From NCBI GenBank assembly GCA_046565505.1, contig JBKHYJ010000039.1, positions 1-63,366 on the forward strand: a stretch of DNA of 63,366 nt, given 5' to 3'. Below are positions 9,046 through 18,297 of this stretch, piece after piece. Source of the DNA: JBKHYJ01 sp046565505. Its GTDB lineage: Bacteria > Acidobacteriota > Blastocatellia > UBA7656. The position numbers and the translations under genes were made by a program. The notes beneath the pieces are model-generated. The model worked only from the letters and a program-made list of their open reading frames with translations. It was not told the origin of the DNA and did no database searches. Each line of letters begins with the position of its first letter. The stretch's first letter is position 1.

Positions 9046-10932
9046 TCAGCGGCCCGCGACAGGCAGCCGGAACGCGGCCATCTCCTGACCATTGCGAACC
9101 AGCAGAACGTCGCCAACCAGTACCGGGTGGTTCCAGGTCTTGCCTTCAATCGCCGGGAATCGCGCCAGCTCTCTGAACTGGTCTGGGGTTGCCTCGACGA
9201 GCGCCAGCTCACCATCCTCCGACAGCACCAGCAGCAAGTCCTGGTCATCCAACAGCACTAACTGGCCGTTGCCGTAGCGCCCGCCCTTCCACTTACGCTT
9301 GCCATCCTCAAGGTCGATGCACGCGAGAATGCTGCCGTCGAAGCCGAAGGCGTGGCCTTTGTGAACGACGAAGTCGTTGAAGTAAGGCTTCAGCCCGATT
9401 GAGGTCCAGCGCTCTTCGACGCTCCATCCGCCGGGTCCATGCGCGACGGCAAGGCGGCGCGTACCAATTCCTCCTGCGGCACCTCCAGTGCTGATCAGTA
9501 CGTCGCCTTCCGCCGTGAGCGCCGGCTGCACGATGGGAACGCCTTTCCACGCGTGCTCCCAAAGCAGCGCGCCATTGGCAGGCGCGACGCTGCTGACGCC
9601 GCTTTCGCTCAGCAGCAGGATCTGGACAACCCCATCTATCGTCGATCGATGCGGCGAACTGTAGCCGCCGCCGCGTGTCGGGCCGAACCAGCGCGGCTTG
9701 CCTGTCGCGATGTCGTAGGCGACAAGCGCGCCGGATGCAGCGACAATGACGACATCATCGACCACCAGAGGCGAGCCCGCGAAGCCCCAGCCCGGTAGCT
9801 TCGCGCCCGTGTCTGACGCCGCGTTGCGCGACCACACGACGGCCCCGTCACTTGCTTTAAGCACATTCAGAATTCCGGTCGCACCTAATGTGTACACGCG
9901 ACCGTTGCTGAGAGTCGGCGTCGCGCGCGGGCCTGCGCCGCCATTCGACTCCCAGAACCGAACCGCGTTGCGGTGCCGCCACACCGGCTCGCCCGTTGCC
10001 ACGTTGTAGCAGGAGACGACCTCGTCGTCGCCGCGCTGCTCCTGCGTGTAGAGAAAATCGCCGCGGACCGCGAACGAGGACCAGCCGGGCCCTACCGGCC
10101 GGCGCCATAACTCGACCGGAGGCGACTTAGACCAATCGGTCTCGACCTGCACGCCGCGAACAATGCCGTCGCGACCGGGTCCGCGAAAGCCGGGCCAGTC
10201 CGCGCCTTTATTCGCTGCTGCCGGAGTTGACGGTCGTGTCGCCGTCTCCCCGCCGGTTCGCGCGCCCTCGCGCCCCTCGGGAATCTTCTCCGCGGCGGGA
10301 GCCGGCTGGAGTGCTGTCGGCTCGCCCTCGGCCTGACGTGTGAGCGGTTCCCTGGGAATCTCTGTGGCTGCTGGAACAGACGTGCCCACCATCGGCTCAT
10401 CACTGACTTGAGACAAGAGCCGTTCCTCGGGCGACTGTGCCCACCGCCACTCGAAATCCGAATCGCCATCGCCTGTGATGCCGCCTGTCCTTAGAAGAGT
10501 GAATAGACCGCACGCCAAAAGAATCGTAGCCACCATCAACCCGCGCCGAAGTCCGTCAGAGAGGCGACTGGTGACCACCGCCCACGCGACCAAGGCCAGG
10601 CTCAGCGCAGGGATGGCGTACATGACCAACATCATCCCCATCATCCCCTTCGCAATGGATTCATGGACGAGGCGTGAGGTGGCGAATAGCGCGACGATCA
10701 TGAGGACAATGGCGCCCAACCGCTCGGGCCAGGGCGCCCGGCTGAAGAAAACCCACCACAAGACAACAGCTAACCCGCCGGCGAGCCCGCCGAGGACCGC
10801 GAAGATACTGGCGTTCGGGATGACAAGGGGGACGACCAGCCAGGTCAGCCACTGTAGCAGCACCGCGACCACGGCGGGCCACAGCCGCAGTTGCTTCCGC
10901 GGAGTTCGTTCGTCGGGATTCTCGATTGTCAT
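9046..10932 (-). CDS. membrane-anchored PQQ-like beta-propeller protein
   Basis: 628 residues. Residues 13-150 carry about four or five hydrophobic helices. A low-complexity linker rich in Glu, Pro and Ala spans roughly 165-240. The rest is a beta-propeller of PQQ-type blades beginning W-P-G-F-R-G-P-G-R-D-G, a common opening in planctomycete and acidobacterial outer-membrane or periplasmic propellers. Repeated A-x-D-G-x-x-W-like blade ends are visible. No haem motif and no catalytic signature were seen, so an enzymatic role is unproven; a scaffold or assembly role is equally possible. The 270 bp between tRNA-Leu and this gene shows nothing else. Confidence 0.8.
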   Translation of the reverse strand: MTIENPDERTPRKQLRLWPAVVAVLLQWLTWLVVPLVIPNASIFAVLGGLAGGLAVVLWWVFFSRAPWPERLGAIVLMIVALFATSRLVHESIAKGMMGMMLVMYAIPALSLALVAWAVVTSRLSDGLRRGLMVATILLACGLFTLLRTGGITGDGDSDFEWRWAQSPEERLLSQVSDEPMVGTSVPAATEIPREPLTRQAEGEPTALQPAPAAEKIPEGREGARTGGETATRPSTPAAANKGADWPGFRGPGRDGIVRGVQVETDWSKSPPVELWRRPVGPGWSSFAVRGDFLYTQEQRGDDEVVSCYNVATGEPVWRHRNAVRFWESNGGAGPRATPTLSNGRVYTLGATGILNVLKASDGAVVWSRNAASDTGAKLPGWGFAGSPLVVDDVVIVAASGALVAYDIATGKPRWFGPTRGGGYSSPHRSTIDGVVQILLLSESGVSSVAPANGALLWEHAWKGVPIVQPALTAEGDVLISTGGAAGGIGTRRLAVAHGPGGWSVEERWTSIGLKPYFNDFVVHKGHAFGFDGSILACIDLEDGKRKWKGGRYGNGQLVLLDDQDLLLVLSEDGELALVEATPDQFRELARFPAIEGKTWNHPVLVGDVLLVRNGQEMAAFRLPVAGR

Positions 10933-11056
10933 GTCAGGCTAAACGCTCCCCACAAGGCGATTGTTCACTGGTTATGGGAATAGTTATAGCGCCTGTAGTT
11001 ATTCCCATAAGCCTCACACTTCATATTCATCGCCGGCGCAAGTTGACGCCGCCGCA

Positions 11057-11578
11057 TCAACTTTTCTCCGAGTACGTACACAAAGGCTTACCCAATTGAT
11101 CTGGACTCGATATATACAGTCGGGTTTCGCCGGGCTCTATGTTGACACGTGCGATAATCTGCGGCCTGCTCAACCTAGCCCGCGCCTTCGAGCTATATGA
11201 GCTGTAGCGAATCGAAAGCGAGACAGGCAGGTAGTTACCGTCGCCGGAATAGACCACTGTGACCGTGTAGGTATGCGTGTGAGCGCCATCCGGCAAAGGC
11301 GGAAGGAAAACATCTGGGTCACGAATTTCTATAAAAGCAGCTTGAAGAAGTTGCGGGCCAGCGGTGGAGCCATCCTGGCTACGTATGATGTGGAATATGG
11401 ATCGAGCGGTGTCAGCTTCACCGGAGGGCATATCCGGGTGTCCAACTACGGGGACCAGCACCGTATCGAAGGCCGAGCCGCGCGACGGGAGCATAGTCAG
11501 CACACTCGCCGTCGGCAGGGAACCATCGCAGTCCGTCTTTGACGCGCGCAACATCTGGGCGGCTAGCTCTGCCAGCAA
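11057..11578 (-). CDS. hypothetical protein
   Basis: 173 residues with no recognised domain. The middle has V-T-V-V-Y-S-G-D-G-N-Y-L-P, a pattern typical of an Ig-like or bacterial repeat strand in secreted proteins, but no signal peptide is visible. Composition resembles neighbouring coding DNA. It may be a real but unrecognised gene or a 3' fragment of a larger one. Confidence 0.35.
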   Translation of the reverse strand: MLAELAAQMLRASKTDCDGSLPTASVLTMLPSRGSAFDTVLVPVVGHPDMPSGEADTARSIFHIIRSQDGSTAGPQLLQAAFIEIRDPDVFLPPLPDGAHTHTYTVTVVYSGDGNYLPVSLSIRYSSYSSKARARLSRPQIIARVNIEPGETRLYISSPDQLGKPLCTYSEKS

Positions 11579-11978
11579 CTCAGTCTTAAAGGCGAGTCAG
11601 AAAACAACTCTTCCCCCGGCGCATTGACATCGGGCGGGGCTTAACGACGAGAACCGGCGCTGACAAAATTCGGGCGCCGCCGCGGCAGTTTCAAACAGCG
11701 TCGCCCGGCCCGCGTAGGCCAGAAACTTCAAGGGGAATTCCAACCTTCAGGCCCTCCTGGTTCTTAAGCAGCCACAGTCGCTTGATGTGCCCGCGCGGCG
11801 GGGGATTGTGATAATATGTCTGTCCGCACCGCCGGGATGATTGTTATTCCAACGCGAGAAATAACGCTGAGAGTGTCGGGGTAATCCCGCATCACTTTTT
11901 TTCATCGTCGATCAAGACAAGATTTTCGCGAGGGTCATCCGAACGCCGACCGCGAAAATGAGATCGAGAGGTCAGGCC
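11579..11978. other. intergenic region, no complete gene
   Basis: About 400 bp between the hypothetical gene and the OsmC gene. A minus-strand frame is open from about 11850 to a stop at 11691 and encodes a W-L-L-K-N-Q-E-G stretch. It has no start codon, so it may be a gene remnant. No promoter or terminator is convincing. Confidence 0.4.
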
Positions 11979-12419
11979 ATGAGCACAGCAGCAAAGAGCG
12001 AAACGAAAGTCGCGCGGTTACGCCTCGCGGGCGGCGAGGCTTTCGTAGGCGAATCGCCGAGCGGCCACGCGATCGTCACGAGCTTCGCGCATGAGCAAGT
12101 CACAGCCCCCACGCCGATGGAACTAATTCTCATCGCGATAGGCGGGTGCACAGGCGCGGACGTTCAATCGATCCTCGAGAAGAAGCGCCAGCGCGTCACG
12201 CTCTACGAGATAGAGGTGCGCGGCGAGCGGCGGGCCGAGCACCCGCGCATCTACACGAGCATAGAGGTCATTCACCGCCTCCGCGGCCATGACATAGACC
12301 CGAGGGCGGTCGCGCATGCCATTGAATTATCCGAGACGAAGTATTGTAGCGTCTCAGCCATGCTCAGGGAGGCTGCTTCGATCACCATGCGGTACGAGAT
12401 CACAGACGAGGAGGAGTAA
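11979..12419 (+). CDS. OsmC family protein
   Basis: 146 residues from the ATG at 11979, preceded by GAGAGG; the frame also opens at 11958. It has the small alpha/beta OsmC fold. The catalytic Cys pair is recognisable: one in G-G-C-T-G-A-D-V at the start of the central helix and one in K-Y-C-S-V-S-A-M-L. Family members reduce organic peroxides or act as thiol-dependent stress proteins. It runs directly into the S9 peptidase gene (13 bp gap), so the two are probably co-transcribed. Confidence 0.88.
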   Translation: MSTAAKSETKVARLRLAGGEAFVGESPSGHAIVTSFAHEQVTAPTPMELILIAIGGCTGADVQSILEKKRQRVTLYEIEVRGERRAEHPRIYTSIEVIHRLRGHDIDPRAVAHAIELSETKYCSVSAMLREAASITMRYEITDEEE

Positions 12420-12432
12420 AAAGGAGAAAGCT

Positions 12433-14862
12433 ATGAGAAAACGCGCCCTCTTGCTGATAGCCATACTTTCAATCACCGCGTCGGCCGCCAAAGCGCAGAC
12501 CGACACTCCTTACAAGCAGCCGCCTGCCAACATCGTTTCGATGCTCGACGCGCCGAGGTTCCCGCAGTCGCAGGCGAGCCCCGATGGCCGGTGGCTCCTT
12601 CTTCTAGAGCAGCCCGCCATGCCCACCATAGCCGACCTCTCGCAGCCCATGCTCAGACTGGCCGGCGCGCGGATCAGCCCCCGCACGAACGGCGTGTTCA
12701 TCCAGCAGGGTTACACACGGCTCACGCTCATCGATCCCGCTTCAAACGGCTCGCGCGAGGTATCTCTGCCGCCGAGGCCGCGGCTCAGTTACGTCACCTG
12801 GTCGCCCGACAGCAGAAAGATAGCCTTCGTTCATAGCACGGAGGGCGGGCTGGAGTTGTGGGTAGCCGACGCCGCAACCGGCAAGTCGGGCAGGGTGGTC
12901 GCGGGCGTGAATTCGACCGCTGGCAACCCCTACGACTGGATGGCCGACAGCAATCACCTGTTATGCTTGACTATCCCCGCAGGCCGCGGCCCCGAGCCGA
13001 AGCAGTCGGAGGTCCCGACCGGGCCGAAAATACAGGCGACGAGCGGAGCGAGCGCGCCGACGGCGACCTTTCAAGATTTGCTACAGAACGCGCGAGACGA
13101 AGCGCTCTTCAAATACTATTTCACCGCGCAGCTGATGCTGGTAGACGCGGCCGCGGGGCAGGCCACCCGCATCGGCTCGCCATCGATCTTCGACGAGATG
13201 AACGTCTCGCCCGACGGCAAATACATCTACGTCGCGCGCGTCGTCGAACCCTTCAGCTATTTCGTACCGTATTCCGCCTTCGCCAAGGAGTTGGAGGTGT
13301 GGGACCAGGGCGGCGGATTGGTCAATAAACTGGCGTCGCTTCCCCTGGCAGAGAATACTCCAATCGGCGGCGTGCGCAAGGGGCCGAGGGCCATCAAATG
13401 GCAGCCCAACGAGCCGGCTACGCTCGTGTATGCCGAGGCGCTCGACGAAGGTAACCCCAGGGCGAAAGTCCCCCACCGCGACCGCGTGATGCGGCTCGCG
13501 TCGCCGTTCACCGCCGCGCCCCGCGAGTTATTCAGAAGCGAGCTTCGCTTCTCGGACATTCAATGGACTGAGGATGGCGCGCATGCCCTGTGGCGCGAGT
13601 TCGATCGCCCGACCCGGAAGGCTCGCACGTATTTGATGGACACTGAACGTCCCGAGTCGAAAGCGCGCCCGGTCTTCGACCTGCTCTCCGAAGACCGCTA
13701 CAACAACCCCGGCTCTCTTGTAATCAAGACGAATCCCAAAGGCCAGAGGGTCGTGCTGCAATCGACTGACCGCCAATTTGTTTATCTGACCGGGCAGGGC
13801 GCGACGCCGCAGGGGGAGCGGCCCTTCCTGCGCCGTTTAAACCTCGGCACTCTCCAGACCGAAGAACTCTTCCGCTCGCAGGACCCCTATTACGAGTCGG
13901 TCGTGGCGGTGCTAGACGCCGACGCCCGCAGGGTCATCACGACGAGGGAGTCCGCCTCCGAGCCGCCGAATTTCCTGCTGCGCGATTTGAATCAGAAGAC
14001 CGACCGGATGCTGACGCGCTTCGCCGACCCGCAGCCCGCCATCAGAAAAATGAAGAAGCAGTTGGTCACTTATAAGCGCGCGGATGGCATAACGCTTTCA
14101 GGGACGCTGTACCTGCCGCCCGATTACAAGCAAGGCGAACGCAGGCCCACACTGATCTGGGCTTACCCGAATGAGTTCGCGTCGGCCGACGCGGCTAGCC
14201 AGGTTTCCGGCTCGCCGAATCGTTTCACGCGAGTGACCGGGGCTTCGCACCTGTTTCTGGCGCTACAAGGCTACGTCGTGCTCGACAACGCGGCGATGCC
14301 TATACTGGGCGGCGACAAGGCGAACGACACTTTTATCGAACAGCTCGTCGAGAACGCGCGGGCCGCGATTGATTACCTCGTAGAGCTCGGAGTGACCGAC
14401 CGCGACCGCGTCGGCGTCGGCGGGCACTCTTACGGCGCATTCATGACGGCGAACCTGCTGGCGCACTCTGATTTGTTCAGGGCCGGCATAGCGCGGAGCG
14501 GCGCTTACAACAGGACGCTGACCCCTTTCACGTTCCAGAACGAGCAGCGGACGCTCTGGGAGGCGCCTGACCTTTACGTCCGCATATCACCCTTCATGGC
14601 CGCGGACAAAATCAACGAGCCTATACTGCTGATACATGGGCAGGCGGACAGCAACTCCGGCACCTTCCCCATTCAATCGGAGCGGTTGTTCCATGCGTTG
14701 AGGGGCCTGGGTAAGACGGCGCGCTTCGTCGAGCTCCCGCACGAAGCGCACGGGTATGCGGCCCGCGAATCGATCCTGCACACGCTGTATGAAATGCTCA
14801 ACTGGATGGATCGGTACGTTAAGAGCGCGCCGCCGCGCCAGAGTCAGGCGGCGCGCCAGTGA
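12433..14862 (+). CDS. secreted S9 family (prolyl oligopeptidase-like) peptidase
   Basis: 809 residues from the ATG at 12433, with AAGGAG 6 nt upstream. An N-terminal signal peptide ends near A-K-A-Q. A TolB/WD-like beta-propeller follows (S-P-D-G-R-W, S-P-D-S-R-K and S-P-D-G-K-Y repeats), then an alpha/beta hydrolase domain from about residue 550. The nucleophile is in G-G-H-S-Y-G-A, the Asp in G-Q-A-D-S-N, and the His in H-E-A-H-G-Y. It probably degrades peptides in the periplasm or outside the cell. The frame reaches upstream to 12316, but that part overlaps the OsmC gene in another frame. Confidence 0.9.
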   Translation: MRKRALLLIAILSITASAAKAQTDTPYKQPPANIVSMLDAPRFPQSQASPDGRWLLLLEQPAMPTIADLSQPMLRLAGARISPRTNGVFIQQGYTRLTLIDPASNGSREVSLPPRPRLSYVTWSPDSRKIAFVHSTEGGLELWVADAATGKSGRVVAGVNSTAGNPYDWMADSNHLLCLTIPAGRGPEPKQSEVPTGPKIQATSGASAPTATFQDLLQNARDEALFKYYFTAQLMLVDAAAGQATRIGSPSIFDEMNVSPDGKYIYVARVVEPFSYFVPYSAFAKELEVWDQGGGLVNKLASLPLAENTPIGGVRKGPRAIKWQPNEPATLVYAEALDEGNPRAKVPHRDRVMRLASPFTAAPRELFRSELRFSDIQWTEDGAHALWREFDRPTRKARTYLMDTERPESKARPVFDLLSEDRYNNPGSLVIKTNPKGQRVVLQSTDRQFVYLTGQGATPQGERPFLRRLNLGTLQTEELFRSQDPYYESVVAVLDADARRVITTRESASEPPNFLLRDLNQKTDRMLTRFADPQPAIRKMKKQLVTYKRADGITLSGTLYLPPDYKQGERRPTLIWAYPNEFASADAASQVSGSPNRFTRVTGASHLFLALQGYVVLDNAAMPILGGDKANDTFIEQLVENARAAIDYLVELGVTDRDRVGVGGHSYGAFMTANLLAHSDLFRAGIARSGAYNRTLTPFTFQNEQRTLWEAPDLYVRISPFMAADKINEPILLIHGQADSNSGTFPIQSERLFHALRGLGKTARFVELPHEAHGYAARESILHTLYEMLNWMDRYVKSAPPRQSQAARQ

Positions 14863-14954
14863 AGAAGTGATTATGGGCGAGGAATTGTGAAGCTAGTGCC
14901 ACCAGGCCCTTGCCGTCTAGCTTTAACGGTCATCCGGCGCTGATGACAGTGCGT

Positions 14955-14987
14955 AAAAAAAGCGCCGAGCCCCAGTCGGCTCGGCGC
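14955..14987 (-). terminator. intrinsic terminator of the GNAT gene
   Basis: A perfect 10-bp stem, GCGCCGAGCC at 14962-14971 with GGCTCGGCGC at 14978-14987, and a 6-nt loop. Read on the minus strand it is followed by seven T (A7 at 14955-14961 on plus). It lies about 55 bp past the stop of the minus-strand acetyltransferase. Confidence 0.88.
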
Positions 14988-15042
14988 GAGTTAAGAGGAG
15001 AATCACACTAGAAGCTGCTCTTGAAGCGGGAGCTATGCCAAT

Positions 15043-15981
15043 TCAACTCGCGTCTTGCTCCAGAAATATCGTGTCATAATTGCTTATGAATTTATACCCG
15101 ACTCTTTTATAGAGGGCTCGCGCGGCTTGAAACTGCTCGTTGACGAGCAGGCACACCGCCCCCGTCCTCCTGAGACAATCCCTGCTCAGTTGCGACATGC
15201 AGAATAGCCCGTGACCTTTTCGCCTTTCCTGCGGGTTGACCCACACGCCCTCGATGTAAACAACTTCCCGCGTGTCGGTTATGATGTCGGCTTTGAACAA
15301 CAGCCTTCCGTCTTTGACCCACACCCATGTCTGCCCTTGAGCGGCGCGGCGGGCGCACCGCTGGCGGAACCCCGCGGGGTCAACCTGCAAAGGGTCAACC
15401 CCGCTGTCATCGAACGCCGACTCGGCGTGCGCCGGAACTATCAAGTCGAGGTCATCAATCGTCGCGAGCCTTAACCCGGGCGCGTCTTCATAGACTTCCG
15501 TGGGCCGGCGAAGCTCCAACAGCAACTCCCGGCAGTGGAGCCGCGCGGGCCGGCCGCGCTCGGAGTAGTACCGCCAGAAAGTTTGCACCTTCGCCTCTTC
15601 GCCCAACAGCATGTTCAGCCCGCGGCAATCCTGCGCCAGCCGTGCGAAGGCGGCGATTGCGGCATCCCCGAGCGCCTCGAACAAGACGAAGTGGCCTATC
15701 AGCGCCACGCCTTCGAGCGCCCCCGCGCCGTTGCGGTAGGCGTAAAACTTCCCGCGGTTATGAGGGCTGACCAAACCGTTCGCCCGAATGAAGCCCGCCA
15801 TGCCAAACGTATGGATGGGCCTGCGCGCAAGGAAGTCTATGACCTCTCGCTCCGCGGCGGCCGTAAGCTCTTCGCAGGCCGCGCGGCGGGCCGGAAGCCG
15901 ATTGTCGGGTCTGCGCCGGATGAATTCGTCATCCGGCCGTACCATACCGATTCTTAGTCTTGTTTTGCGCCGCGCGTTCAA
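15043..15981 (-). CDS. GNAT family N-acetyltransferase with DUF4081-like N-terminal domain
   Basis: 312 residues. The first half resembles the DUF4081 region that often precedes GNAT domains (R-P-I-H-T-F-G-M-A-G-F-I, then G-H-F-V-L-F-E). The second half is a GNAT fold with the acetyl-CoA loop around V-W-V-N-P-Q-E-R-R-K-G-H-G and a C-terminal A-R-A-L-Y-K-R-V-G-Y-K motif. Substrate unknown. It is a single gene closed by the intrinsic terminator at 14955-14987. Confidence 0.85.
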   Translation of the reverse strand: MNARRKTRLRIGMVRPDDEFIRRRPDNRLPARRAACEELTAAAEREVIDFLARRPIHTFGMAGFIRANGLVSPHNRGKFYAYRNGAGALEGVALIGHFVLFEALGDAAIAAFARLAQDCRGLNMLLGEEAKVQTFWRYYSERGRPARLHCRELLLELRRPTEVYEDAPGLRLATIDDLDLIVPAHAESAFDDSGVDPLQVDPAGFRQRCARRAAQGQTWVWVKDGRLLFKADIITDTREVVYIEGVWVNPQERRKGHGLFCMSQLSRDCLRRTGAVCLLVNEQFQAARALYKRVGYKFISNYDTIFLEQDAS

Positions 15982-16019
15982 AAGGTTGCTCCGGTAGTTT
16001 GGGATGAGAGCCCGACCTG

Positions 16020-17939
16020 TCAGTCGGTCGTGTTGTCAGGCTCAGCCGACATGCACTGCGTCTGGTCTCCATCGAGCGCGGCCAGCGCCATCGCTGATGC
16101 GGCTGACGGCGACATGGTCGAATAGAGCAGGGAATCGGAGATGACTGTTCCGTCGCAGTATGGTTGCCATTCGGCCAGCAGAGTCCCGCTCGCGAGAAGC
16201 GTCCCGCTCGCGAGAAGGGTCCCGCTCGCCAGAAGCGTGCCGTCTGATACGAGCACGCCGCTCGAAAGCATCGTGCCGTAGGAGAGGAGCGTCCCGCTCG
16301 ACAGCAGCGACCCATTCGACAAGACCACGCCCTCCGTCAGCAGGACGCTCGTGCCGTAGATGCCCTGGTATTTGAGCATCAGGCCGCTCCCGGAGATGAA
16401 ATTCCATTTCTGAATTATCCCGCCGCCCCACTGAAAAGTCTGCCCGGCGATTGTGGTCGATTGCGCCGGGCCGGCCCCCGTCAGCAGGGCGTCTCCGACG
16501 ACACGGCCCGTCAAATCAGTTCGGATGAGTGCGGCGAGTCGCACGGCGCCCTCAATGTTCACAAGACCTGCGCCCTGGTCCGTGGTGCTGAACCCTGCGA
16601 GCGGCTGCGCGGCGTACTCAAGCACGGCCTTCACCATGTTGGGGGTCAGCGACGGATTTCTCTCCAGAATCAGCGCGGCCGCGCCCGCGACTACCGGCGC
16701 GGCCATTGAAGTCCCGCTCAGGTACATCATCATGTGCTCCGCGTATGGGCTGACCGATACGGCGAGGTTAGGGTTTTGTTGCAGCAGCACATTGTTTGGC
16801 GAGCGCGCATCAATGATCTTATTGCCGGGGGCCACCAGGTCCGGCTTGATGAGATTATCATAGTGCTTTATCCCATTAGCGTCGGTGTAATAGCCTCTTG
16901 TCGGCCCGCGGGAGCTGTAGGACGCGACTTCGTCGTCGCCGCGGTAGTTGGTGCCGAAACTGTTGGCCGCGCCCACCGTGATGGCCGAAGGCTCGATGCC
17001 GGGGGAGTGGATCGCGCCATAGACCTTGCCGCCGCTCGAATTCTTCCCCGCGTTGCCGGCGGCCACGCACACGACCAGACCCGCGTTCACGGCGCGCCTT
17101 ACAGCGCGGCACAGGGCGTCATTCTGATATGACTCGACCGCCACACTCCCGAAGCTGAGATTGAGCACCCTGATGTTGTAAGCGTTCTTGTTCGTGATGC
17201 ACCAGTCGATGCCCGCGATTGCATTCGAGGTGCAGCCCTGGCCCTGAGAGTTGAGCACCCTTACGTTGATGATGTTCGCGGCCGGGGCGATGCCCTCGTA
17301 CGCGCCGTCAGCGACGTGACCGTTCCCCGCCGCGATAGAGGCTATGTGAGTGCCGTGACCGTATGGGTCATCGGTCCTGCCCTCGCCCGTGAAGTCCACG
17401 CTCGCGATCACTCTGGAGGTGAGGAAGGAGTGATGGCCCGCGTAGATGCCGGAATCGAGTACCGCTATGCCGACGCCCGAACCGTCTATGGAGCCTGTGG
17501 ACGCCGTCCCGTAGCCCCTGACGAGGCTCGCGCCGGTGGTGACCTCAAGATGACTGGCCGTCACCTGTGTGGGTTTGTCCAGAGATACGTAATCAACGTC
17601 CGCGCGGCGAGACAAGGCGCTGATGGCGGCGGCCGGCAGCTCAACTGCCATCGCGTTGATGTTGCGGAAAGCCCTCTGCGTAACGCCGCCAGCCCTGCTG
17701 AGTGAAGACAGCAAGCCGCTCGATGGAGCCTCCGGCGTCTGAATTATTACGGGTATGCGCGCCGACGGGTTCTCGCTGATCTTGTCTTCAAGGTCCTGTG
17801 AGAACTTCTTGTCGGTCGAGCCGTTAGGTTGAGCCGGCGCGGCGGCGTATGGCTGCGCGCCGCGCGGAATGACCGCGAGTGAGGAGAAGATCAGCGCCGC
17901 GCACAAGAGCGGTCTGATTAGACGATTCTGTTTTTTCAT
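16020..17939 (-). CDS. secreted S8 family (subtilisin-like) serine protease with repeat tail
   Basis: 639 residues from the ATG at 17939; the frame opens at 18044. After a signal peptide and an I9-like propeptide region come the triad motifs: Asp in A-V-L-D-S-G, His in G-H-G-T-H-I-A and Ser in S-G-T-S-M-A-A-P. A small Gly-rich region follows. The tail then has hexapeptide repeats of the form L-L-x-S-G-T, about eight in a row, which could build a beta-solenoid. It probably acts outside the cell. Confidence 0.9.
   Translation of the reverse strand: MKKQNRLIRPLLCAALIFSSLAVIPRGAQPYAAAPAQPNGSTDKKFSQDLEDKISENPSARIPVIIQTPEAPSSGLLSSLSRAGGVTQRAFRNINAMAVELPAAAISALSRRADVDYVSLDKPTQVTASHLEVTTGASLVRGYGTASTGSIDGSGVGIAVLDSGIYAGHHSFLTSRVIASVDFTGEGRTDDPYGHGTHIASIAAGNGHVADGAYEGIAPAANIINVRVLNSQGQGCTSNAIAGIDWCITNKNAYNIRVLNLSFGSVAVESYQNDALCRAVRRAVNAGLVVCVAAGNAGKNSSGGKVYGAIHSPGIEPSAITVGAANSFGTNYRGDDEVASYSSRGPTRGYYTDANGIKHYDNLIKPDLVAPGNKIIDARSPNNVLLQQNPNLAVSVSPYAEHMMMYLSGTSMAAPVVAGAAALILERNPSLTPNMVKAVLEYAAQPLAGFSTTDQGAGLVNIEGAVRLAALIRTDLTGRVVGDALLTGAGPAQSTTIAGQTFQWGGGIIQKWNFISGSGLMLKYQGIYGTSVLLTEGVVLSNGSLLSSGTLLSYGTMLSSGVLVSDGTLLASGTLLASGTLLASGTLLAEWQPYCDGTVISDSLLYSTMSPSAASAMALAALDGDQTQCMSAEPDNTTD
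16183..16326 (-). repeat. 18-bp tandem repeat inside the subtilase gene
   Basis: Eight in-phase 18-bp units start at 16183, 16201, 16219, 16237, 16255, 16273, 16291 and 16309. The first three are almost identical (gtcccgctcgcgagaag-type) and the others are diverged. Each unit encodes one hexapeptide of the S-G-T-L-L type. The gradient from identical to diverged units suggests recent expansion at the end encoding the C-terminal copies. Confidence 0.85.
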
Positions 17940-18297
17940 ATGCTTTACCTGGGTCGGGCCTGAAGAGCAATCAGTACGGGCTAAAATAGACTTCATTCTT
18001 ATCCGAAGACTCTTGACGGTCTTTCGAGTAATCACCGAGGGCATAATGTATTAATCAATAGACGTGCCAGAAGTGTGAACGCCATTTACTTGCATTAAGA
18101 TGAACAGTTTGAGTGGGATGTGGAGATCATTATTACAGAGGGGTTGGTCAGTCAGGATGACTGGCATCGTCGTTCAATTTGCAGGCCATGAGCGGGAAGA
18201 TAGAATCTCCGGGCCGAAGTCGGTCCGTCCCCGGCATTTGTCAATCATTGCCGGGCGTCCGGCCGGGCGAAGGCCGGAGCATGCCGCTTGAGTTTTT

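Noticed and set aside
16183..16326. CRISPR-like array
   Set aside because: The 18-bp units are contiguous, in frame and translated as hexapeptides; no spacers exist.
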